A stretch of DNA of 64,000 nt, taken from positions 5,978 to 69,977 of the forward strand of contig CAYOHP010000024.1 of assembly GCA_964403795.1 (NCBI GenBank). The letters are read 5' to 3'. Made by a program: the position numbers and the translations under genes. The notes beneath the pieces are model-generated. The model was not told where the DNA came from. It saw only the letters and a program-made list of their open reading frames with translations, and searched no databases. How positions within the stretch are numbered: the stretch's first letter is position 1; each line of letters starts with the position of its first letter. This document shows positions 58,800-64,000 of this stretch, in pieces. This stretch comes from CAYOHP01 sp964403795 [NCBI: uncultured bacterium] (GTDB lineage Bacteria; Muiribacteriota; UBA6191; CAZXTJ01).

Positions 58800-59780
58800 C
58801 TACTGGACCGCGGGCCGGACGTTCCGCAGGTCGAGCGGCCAGACCTGGTGCATCGGGACCCGGTGGAAGTCCTTGTAGGCGGGACCCCACTTGGCGCTGT
58901 CGGTGAGCAACCAGGCGTCCTCGAAGGGATCCCTCGGGGTCTCGATCGCCTGGACCGAACCCTCGTCGACGGCCGCGTGGAGGATCTTCAGGAAGCCCTC
59001 GCGCCCGAGGTCCCAGTCGCCCCGGGACTTGCCGGTGAAGTGGTCTGCGAAGGAGTTCTGCAGGGTCTGCCATCGGGTCGCCGAGGCCTGGTCCATGGCA
59101 CTGCCCTCGACCTTCCAGTCCTGCATCCGGAACAGCCACGAGTCGAAGAACCCGGCCACCAGGCCGCCGTCGACGCCTTGCATGGCTCCGGCCTGGCCCG
59201 GGGCTCCCTCCCGGAGCAGCCAGCGCGGGCTCTTGGCCGGCCAGGTCCGATCCGGCTCGGTGAGCGAGAGGACCCGCTTGGCCGTCTCCTCCAGGCTGAT
59301 CCGGCTCCCGGGCTCGACCGTCGGCGTGGTGCCGAAGGCCATGGCCCGCCTGAGCTCGCCATACATGGCGGTGGCGAAGGGACGCCGGAGGCCCCGGCTG
59401 CCCGTGAGGCGACGGGTCTCGGCCAGGGTGGTCTCGTCCATGCACTCGACGGGCGAGAGCCAGGGGATCGAGACGAAGGAGGCGCGCTGCGAGGGCTTGG
59501 TGTGGCTGCAGTCCACCTGGTAGACGCGGCCGGTCCCCTCCTTGGCAGGTCGGACCAGGATCACCTCGAGCCGAGCGGAGAGCGGCCGGGTGAACCCGGC
59601 GTCGGGATCGGAGCGGGAAATCCCGATGGACCGGGCGATCCCTTCCCAGGGGTCGAAGCCGGGCGAGACTCCGGTACCGGTACCTGGGGACTGCCCGAGA
59701 GGCGCGTCGGTGGACTGTCCGAAGGCGGGCACCAGGGGAAGGCCGAGGAGGAGGGCGAAGGCCAGGCGGCGAGAAGCCAT
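58800..59780 (-). CDS. Secreted hypothetical protein
   Basis: This is a 326-residue exported protein. It has a signal peptide ('ASRRLAFALLLGLPLVPAFG', cut near FGQ), then a Gly/Pro/Ser stretch and a mixed alpha/beta body. The body has conserved-looking motifs such as 'LEVILVRPAKEGTGRVYQVD' and 'GFFDSWLFRMQDWKVEGSAM'. Two Cys (CSHTK, ECMDE) could form a disulphide. No domain is recognised. ATG 59780 is chosen because it starts the signal peptide; an AGGA site lies 8 nt before it. It lies between the rhodanese and arsS genes, separated from arsS by 250 bp without a gene. Confidence 0.6.
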   Translation of the reverse strand: MASRRLAFALLLGLPLVPAFGQSTDAPLGQSPGTGTGVSPGFDPWEGIARSIGISRSDPDAGFTRPLSARLEVILVRPAKEGTGRVYQVDCSHTKPSQRASFVSIPWLSPVECMDETTLAETRRLTGSRGLRRPFATAMYGELRRAMAFGTTPTVEPGSRISLEETAKRVLSLTEPDRTWPAKSPRWLLREGAPGQAGAMQGVDGGLVAGFFDSWLFRMQDWKVEGSAMDQASATRWQTLQNSFADHFTGKSRGDWDLGREGFLKILHAAVDEGSVQAIETPRDPFEDAWLLTDSAKWGPAYKDFHRVPMHQVWPLDLRNVRPAVQ

Positions 59781-60033
59781 GGTTCCGTTCCTGTTCGATA
59801 TCGGACGGAGCGCCGGGGGCTGGGTGCGAGGGCCTCCCGAGCCGGCGGGCCGTGGGATCGAGGTGGATTCGTGGGCGGTTTGCACGAAGCAAGACCTGGG
59901 CCATCGTGAGGCGCGGCCTGGACGTCGCTTCAGGAGCGGCGTCGGCCGGACACCGGACGATGCCTCGGGTCTCGCTGATCCAGGTCTGCGACTTCCCGGG
60001 GCGTCTCGGGAGTCTCGGAGCCCCCTCCGATCC

Positions 60034-61101
60034 TCACACCGTCTCGCCGCCGCAGCTCGACCCGGCGCCGGCCGTGCACCCGAAGCAATGGCGCCCGACC
60101 ATGATCGAGCGGGCTTCCAGGGCCGCCAGGTCGAAGTCGCGGATGTGCTGGGGGGCCCCGGGTTCCAGACGCAGGTCGAGCATCTGGTTGAAGTCGCAAT
60201 CGTAGAGGTGGCCGTCCCAGCCCACCGACAGCATGGTCCGGCACATCACCGCGGCCGCGGCCGCCGGGTTGAAGGCCTGGACGAGTTGCTGCAGGTACTC
60301 CTCCAGGTTGCCGGAAGAGGCCAGCCACTCGAGGTAGCGGGAGATCGGCATGTTGGTGATCGAGTAGAGGGCGTCGAACACGATCCCATGGTGGGCGTGC
60401 AGCTCCCGCTTCCACTCCGACTCGAGCGAGGCTTGCGAGCCCGGGAGGAAGGCGCCCACCGGGTTGGTCACCAGGACCAGGCGCAATCCGGAGCGGCCGT
60501 CGCCGTAGCCCAGGGCGTTCAGCCGCTTCAGGGCCGTGATCGAGGTCTCGTACACGCCCTCGCCCCGCTGGCGATCGGTGCTGAGCGCCCGGTAGTGGGG
60601 CAGCGAACAGATGATCTCGACCCGGTGCTCCGCCAGGAACTCGGCGAGGCCCCGCTGGCTCGGGAGCTCGAGCACGGTCAGGTTGCAGCGGTCCATGACG
60701 TGCCGGCCCAGGGCCCGACAGCGCTCCACCAGCCATCGGAAGTCGGGATTCAGCTCGGGCGCGCCCCCGGTGATGTCGACCACCGGGATGGCGGACCGCT
60801 CCAGGGCGGCCAGGCAGTACCCCATGGTCTCGCGGGTCATGCGCTCGGTGCGGTCGGGACCGGCGTCGACGTGGCAGTGGCGGCAGACCTGATTGCAGAG
60901 CTTCCCGACATTGATCTGGAGGGTGTTCACGCTGGTCGGGACGAGCGGCCAGAGTCCCGCCGAGGCCATCGCCTCGGGGAACTCGCGAGGGAGCGGAACC
61001 TGGCGGAGCAGGCTCTCCTGGGTCGCAGGGTCGGCCAGCGGCTCTCCCCGTCCGGCGAGCGAGATCGAGGTGCGCCGGGTCGCCTTGGCGTCGGGACTCA
61101 C
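60034..61101 (-). CDS. arsS: Arsenosugar biosynthesis radical SAM protein ArsS
   Basis: This is a 355-residue radical SAM enzyme. The iron-sulphur cluster motif is CNQVCRHC (Cys69, Cys73, Cys76), followed by 'DITGGAPELNPDFRWLVERC' and 'IICSLPHYRA'. The C-terminal SPASM-like Cys region ('MCRTMLSVGWDGHLYDCDFN', 'HCFGCTAGAGSSCGG') is the signature of ArsS. ArsS joins the 5'-deoxyadenosyl group to dimethylarsenite to make arsenosugar precursors. The GTG start overlaps the partner gene stop by 4 bp (GTGA). ArsM, the usual methyltransferase partner, is not in this window. Confidence 0.92.
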   Translation of the reverse strand: MSPDAKATRRTSISLAGRGEPLADPATQESLLRQVPLPREFPEAMASAGLWPLVPTSVNTLQINVGKLCNQVCRHCHVDAGPDRTERMTRETMGYCLAALERSAIPVVDITGGAPELNPDFRWLVERCRALGRHVMDRCNLTVLELPSQRGLAEFLAEHRVEIICSLPHYRALSTDRQRGEGVYETSITALKRLNALGYGDGRSGLRLVLVTNPVGAFLPGSQASLESEWKRELHAHHGIVFDALYSITNMPISRYLEWLASSGNLEEYLQQLVQAFNPAAAAAVMCRTMLSVGWDGHLYDCDFNQMLDLRLEPGAPQHIRDFDLAALEARSIMVGRHCFGCTAGAGSSCGGETV

Positions 61102-61433
61102 ATGCCCAGCTTCGCGCAATGGTTGCGCATCTGCACGCCGTGGACCAGTGAGGCCCCACCCCGGATGGCGGAGGCGACGTGTACCGCCTCGGTCATCTCG
61201 TCGAGGTCGGAGCCCTTCTCCAGGGCGTCCCGGGAGTAGGCGTCGATGCAGTAGGGGCACTGGACGGCATGGGCCACGGCCAGTGCGATCAGCGACTTCT
61301 CGCGGGCCGTCAGCGCCCCGTCCTGGAAGACCGCGGTGTACCAGGCGAAGAATTTCTCGGCCAGCTCGGGACGGTTCTTGCCGATCTCCCCGAACTTCGG
61401 GAGGTCGTGGGAGTCGTAGTAGTGGGAGTGCAT
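61098..61433 (-). CDS. Arsenosugar-associated peroxidase-like (carboxymuconolactone decarboxylase family) protein
   Basis: This is a 111-residue AhpD-like protein. The CxxC site is CPYC with nearby His in 'VAHAVQCPYCIDAYSRDALE', the family active site for thiol-disulphide chemistry. The start 'HSHYYDSHDLPKFGEIGKNR' and the end 'GGASLVHGVQMRNHCAKLGM' are typical of the small protein encoded next to arsS. It probably supports redox chemistry of arsenic intermediates, though no reaction is established. The ATG has a GGAGG site 5 nt upstream. It is translationally coupled to arsS and divergent from the SnoaL-like gene. Confidence 0.9.
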   Translation of the reverse strand: MHSHYYDSHDLPKFGEIGKNRPELAEKFFAWYTAVFQDGALTAREKSLIALAVAHAVQCPYCIDAYSRDALEKGSDLDEMTEAVHVASAIRGGASLVHGVQMRNHCAKLGM

Positions 61434-61458
61434 GGGTACCTCCGGGGGTTCGGGAGCC

Positions 61459-61468
61459 AGAGTACCCT
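61459..61468. promoter_or_regulatory. Shared divergent -10 element of the arsenosugar operon and SnoaL-like gene
   Basis: AGAGTACCCT reads TACCCT on the plus strand (61463-61468) and TACTCT on the minus strand (61464-61459), both built on one GTAC core. Leaders would be about 24 nt (plus) and 19 nt (minus), each with a ribosome binding site. -35 boxes are weak. Confidence 0.45.
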
Positions 61469-61498
61469 CGGACCGGCGCCTGGTCGCCGGGAGGTTCC

Positions 61499-62035
61499 AT
61501 GCAGCGTCCCCCGCACTCCTTTCGTCCCTGGCTCGGCGCGGTCGTCGCCCTGGTCCTGGCCAGTGCGTCCCCTGCCGAGGAGCCCAGGGGCAACTCTCCT
61601 CCCACGTCCCGTCTCGACGTCGCGATCGTCTCGAGGGTCATGGACGACTGGCACCAGGCCGCTTCGGTGGCGGACGGCGCCCGGTACTTCGGGCACTTCG
61701 CCCCCGACGGCGTCTTCCTCGGGACCGATGACTCGGAACGCTGGACCGTGGAGCAGTTCCGCGCCTATGCCGAACCGTACTTCTCCAAGGGCCAGGGCTG
61801 GACCTACCTGGCCCGGGACCGTCACGTCATGGTCTCGGCCGACCGGTCGATGGCCTGGCTCGACGAGAAGCTCGACAACGAGGCCTACGGCCGCTTGCGC
61901 GGCACCGGCGTCCTGCGTCGGACCGATGGTCGCTGGCGGATCGTCCACTACAGCATGAGCTTCCCGATCCCCAACGGGACTACCCGCGAGGTGGTCGCGC
62001 TGGTCAAGGGGGGGAAGGCGCCCAGCGCTCCCTGA
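61499..62035 (+). CDS. Secreted SnoaL/NTF2-like (DUF4440) protein
   Basis: This is a 178-residue exported protein with a signal peptide ('FRPWLGAVVALVLASASPAE'). The NTF2-like fold follows: 'VMDDWHQAASVADGARYFGH', 'FAPDGVFLGTDDSERWTVEQ', 'FRAYAEPYF' and 'GTGVLRRTDGRWRIVHYSM', which is the DUF4440/SnoaL pattern of a cone-shaped pocket. Catalysis is not predictable. The ATG has a GGGAGG site 4-5 nt upstream. It is divergent from the ArsS operon with a shared -10 element, which suggests possible co-regulation. Confidence 0.82.
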   Translation: MQRPPHSFRPWLGAVVALVLASASPAEEPRGNSPPTSRLDVAIVSRVMDDWHQAASVADGARYFGHFAPDGVFLGTDDSERWTVEQFRAYAEPYFSKGQGWTYLARDRHVMVSADRSMAWLDEKLDNEAYGRLRGTGVLRRTDGRWRIVHYSMSFPIPNGTTREVVALVKGGKAPSAP

Positions 62036-62099
62036 GCCGATTCCGGAGGCCCTCCCGGCCGAGGGAGGATCTCGGAACGCAGGAGCCGGGTTTCGGAGC

Positions 62100-62114
62100 T
62101 TACGGGAACCGTAA
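62100..62114. promoter_or_regulatory. 15-bp palindrome upstream of the 62198 gene
   Basis: TTACGG-GAA-CCGTAA is a perfect 6-3-6 inverted repeat, 84 nt before the start codon and 65 nt after the SnoaL-like stop. It could be an operator or a short terminator stem. It has no T-tract, and an operator is more likely. Confidence 0.35.
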
Positions 62115-62197
62115 CGATTCCTGGCTGCGTTCTTGCGGCTGTTCGTCTTCATCCAGGTGCCGTGACGAGGAGGGGAAGGGCATCGGAGGGAGGTCGG

Positions 62198-63046
62198 ATG
62201 GCACGCAGGAGCGAGGTTCGGCAGAGGTCGGGATCCGCGAGAGGCAGGTTTCTCGGGGTGACGGCCGTCGCCATGGTCCTGGCGCAGGCGTCGTCGCCGG
62301 TCCGAGGAGGTTGGGACCGGGGCAAGGGCGAGAGGCTGGCAAGGGAAGCGGAGGGATCACCGGGGACGCGGCTCGTCTTGGGTCCGGGCGCCATGTTGTC
62401 TTACCGGATACGTACCACGGTGGTGCCGCCCCGCATCCCCTTCCTGTCCTCCGGCCGCACCATCACCCTGGAATCGCTGCCCGAGTTCTACGTCCTGGGC
62501 CTCGACGAGACCGGGTATCGGGTGCGGACCAAGGTGACCTCCACGGCCGAGGGCAGGACCCTTCCGGTAGTAGCGCTCGACTGGGGTGATTTCGGGCTCG
62601 ACGACCGGGGAGGTCGCCTCCCTGCCGAGCCTGGACCCGGATCGATCGAACTCGCCAACGCTTCCCAGCTCTTCCGGGACCTCCGGAACCAGTTCCCGGA
62701 CGGCAGCGGGTTCGAGGAGCGGAAGTGGTTCTACTTCTACGACTCGGGATTCGGCGTCCCCCGGATGCATGTGGACATCCGCTATTCGGAGCGACGGCTC
62801 GACCCGGGCACCGGCCAGGTCCATTACCGCATGGAGATCACCGAGACGCCGGAGGAGAGGGCGCAACGGAGGGGATTCCGGGCCAGCGGCGAATTGGTCC
62901 TGGATGGCCTGGGGCGTCTGCAGAGGATCCGGGCCAAGGGGGAGGTCTGGAAGCGGATCGTCTTCATGAGGCTGGCCGCGGCCACGACCTACGAGGTCGA
63001 TCTCCTCTCCTGCAGCGATCCGAGCAGGGGGACCCAGCGTCGCTAG
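62198..63046 (+). CDS. Secreted hypothetical protein
   Basis: This is a 282-residue exported protein. A basic start and hydrophobic 'FLGVTAVAMVLAQASSPVRG' form a signal peptide. The rest is beta-rich ('MLSYRIRTTVVPPRIPFLSS', 'TITLESLPEFYVLGLDETGY', 'YRMEITETPEERAQRRGF', 'FRASGELVLDGLGRLQRIRA'), which resembles a lipocalin-like or outer-surface beta domain without a named family. A single Cys near the C-terminus (LLSCSD) is unpaired. ATG 62198 has a GAGGGAGG site 5 nt upstream; GTG 62162 is an alternative. It converges on ahcY. Confidence 0.65.
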   Translation: MARRSEVRQRSGSARGRFLGVTAVAMVLAQASSPVRGGWDRGKGERLAREAEGSPGTRLVLGPGAMLSYRIRTTVVPPRIPFLSSGRTITLESLPEFYVLGLDETGYRVRTKVTSTAEGRTLPVVALDWGDFGLDDRGGRLPAEPGPGSIELANASQLFRDLRNQFPDGSGFEERKWFYFYDSGFGVPRMHVDIRYSERRLDPGTGQVHYRMEITETPEERAQRRGFRASGELVLDGLGRLQRIRAKGEVWKRIVFMRLAAATTYEVDLLSCSDPSRGTQRR

Positions 63047-63128
63047 GCGCAGGCCTCATTCGGCCGACCGCCCGGCATGGGGGGGACGGGATCGGTCCAC
63101 CGGGCGCCGGGGCCATGACGCGACCGGA

Positions 63129-63162
63129 CCCCGGTCATGACGCGGCTGCGTCGCGACCGGGG
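63129..63162. terminator. Strong two-stage hairpin between convergent genes
   Basis: CCCCGGTC (63129-63136) pairs perfectly with GACCGGGG (63155-63162), and inside it GACGC (63139-63143) pairs with GCGTC (63148-63152) around a GGCT loop. It is probably a bidirectional terminator for the 62198 gene and ahcY. No T-tract is present. Confidence 0.55.
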
Positions 63163-63224
63163 CCCGGGCGGTCGGTGGCCGTGGGGGCGTCCCGTGCGGG
63201 GACCCTCCTCGGCCTGCCTGACGC

Positions 63225-64000
63225 TCAGTAGCGGTAGAACTCGGGCTTGTAGGGCCCCTCCACCGGGATCCCGAGGTAGTCGGCCTGGTCCTTGGTGAGG
63301 ACGGTGAGGTCGACGCCGAGCTTGGCGAGATGGAGGCGGGCCACCTTCTCGTCGAGCTTCTTGGGGAGCATGTAGACCTTCTTCTCGTAGTTCTTGTGGT
63401 TCAGCCACAGCTCGATCTGGGCCGTGACCTGGTTGGAGAAGCTGGTCGACATCACGAACGAGGGGTGACCGGTGCCGCAGCCCAGGTTCACCAGCCGGCC
63501 CCGGGCCAGCACGATCAGGCTCTTGCCGCTCGGGAACACGAACTCGTCGACCTGGGGCTTGATGTTCACTTCCTTGATGCCCTTGGTCTTCTCCAGGTAG
63601 GCGATGTCGATCTCGAGGTCGAAGTGCCCGATGTTGCAGAGGATGGCCTTGTCCTTCATGGCCTCCATGTGGGCACCGGTGACGATCGCCTTGCACCCGG
63701 TGGCGGTGACGAAGATGTCGCCGAGGGAGGCGACGTCGTCCATGCGGCGGACCTCGTAGCCCTCCATGGCGGCCTGCAGGGCGTTGATCGGGTCGATCTC
63801 GGTGACGATCACCCGGGCGCCGTAGCTGCGGAGCGACTGGGCGCAGCCCTTGCCGACGTCGCCGAAGCCGGCGACCACGGCCACCTTGCCCGCGAGCATG
63901 ATGTCGGTGGCCCGCTTGATGCCGTCGACCAGCGACTCGCGGCAACCGTAGAGGTTGTCGAACTTCGACTTGGTGACCGAGTCGTTGACGTTGATCGCGG
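63225..64000 (-). CDS. ahcY: Adenosylhomocysteinase, C-terminal part (gene continues beyond the window)
   Basis: The visible 258 residues are the NAD-binding and C-terminal regions of S-adenosylhomocysteine hydrolase, which splits SAH into adenosine and homocysteine. NAD-binding '[20 protein letters not shown]' and '[20 protein letters not shown]' are intact. Upstream at the window edge, '[20 protein letters not shown]' carries substrate-binding residues. The C-terminal tail ends '[17 protein letters not shown]', whose Lys and Tyr reach into the neighbouring subunit's NAD site. The start lies beyond 64000. SAH is a product of SAM methyltransferases; radical SAM enzymes such as ArsS instead make 5'-deoxyadenosine, so any link to the arsS locus would be via ArsM. 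Confidence 0.96.
   Translation of the reverse strand, partial: AINVNDSVTKSKFDNLYGCRESLVDGIKRATDIMLAGKVAVVAGFGDVGKGCAQSLRSYGARVIVTEIDPINALQAAMEGYEVRRMDDVASLGDIFVTATGCKAIVTGAHMEAMKDKAILCNIGHFDLEIDIAYLEKTKGIKEVNIKPQVDEFVFPSGKSLIVLARGRLVNLGCGTGHPSFVMSTSFSNQVTAQIELWLNHKNYEKKVYMLPKKLDEKVARLHLAKLGVDLTVLTKDQADYLGIPVEGPYKPEFYRY

Noticed and set aside
1-64000. Mobile elements, CRISPR arrays, rRNA, tmRNA and replication origin
   Set aside because: No transposase, integrase, spaced short direct repeats, rRNA-like sequence or DnaA-box cluster was recognised on either strand. The PDDEXK remnant is the only sign of a possibly mobile past.

Overview
This window is very GC-rich (roughly 70% by eye), densely packed on both strands, and entirely chromosomal in character. 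No insertion sequence, phage gene, CRISPR array, rRNA or convincing tRNA was found. The gene set points to a Gram-negative, free-living bacterium of a deep GC-rich lineage (Planctomycetota-like or Myxococcota-like). It includes two PknB-type Ser/Thr kinases with C-terminal accessory regions, an RRM/RGG RNA-binding protein, HEAT, TPR, PEGA and FecR proteins, a class-2-type PyrD, an HtrA protease and an arsenosugar radical-SAM enzyme. The phylum cannot be fixed from the sequence alone.

Layout. 0-9 kb: a HEAT-repeat protein, then a minus-strand operon accD-accA-sigma factor-(cNMP-binding/degenerate BY-kinase)-GNAT, followed by a D-2-hydroxyacid dehydrogenase. 9-17 kb: Ser/Thr kinase with TPRs, RNA-binding protein, pyrD, leucyl aminopeptidase, BCCT transporter. 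17-22 kb: a looser, decaying stretch. It holds a PDDEXK nuclease pseudogene with its core deleted, a secreted HExxH protease, a frameshifted secreted protein and a stray fragment of the neighbouring HD-domain gene. 22-30 kb: HD phosphohydrolase, CHAD protein, Ppx/GppA phosphatase and two genes coupled to it. 30-38 kb: UMF1 transporter, FecR-like protein, HtrA, TPR protein, Zn-finger membrane protein, creatininase-like protein. 38-46 kb: a plus-strand run metG-TerB-kinase, arginase-PEGA, then a nucleotide-transporter-like MFS gene coupled to an XRE/PBP regulator. 46-57 kb: M23 lipoprotein, M28 peptidase, ComEC-like MBL hydrolase, and a 1,425-residue polytopic membrane protein. 57-64 kb: a highly structured intergenic region ahead of a degenerate M20 protein, then rhodanese, ArsS with its peroxidase-like partner, SnoaL-like and hypothetical secreted proteins, and the C-terminal part of adenosylhomocysteinase.

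Translational coupling by 4-bp overlaps (ATGA, GTGA, TTGA) is frequent. Promoters can be read as TTGnnn-17/18-TAnnnT. Several -10 boxes sit 7-8 nt in front of a start codon with no Shine-Dalgarno, which implies leaderless mRNAs (kinase, pyrD, the 27.0-29.3 kb gene, the 43.8 kb transporter). Several -10 boxes contain symmetrical GTAC or CTAG cores that can serve both strands.

The points most worth a second look are: the structured leader and inverted-repeat-flanked promoter at 56.6-57.0 kb upstream of an M20-like protein that has lost its metal ligands; the cNMP-binding/dead-ATPase protein coupled to an acetyltransferase inside an acetyl-CoA carboxylase-sigma factor operon; the core-deleted PDDEXK gene; and the ComEC-like MBL protein with a ~240-residue insertion in its active-site framework.
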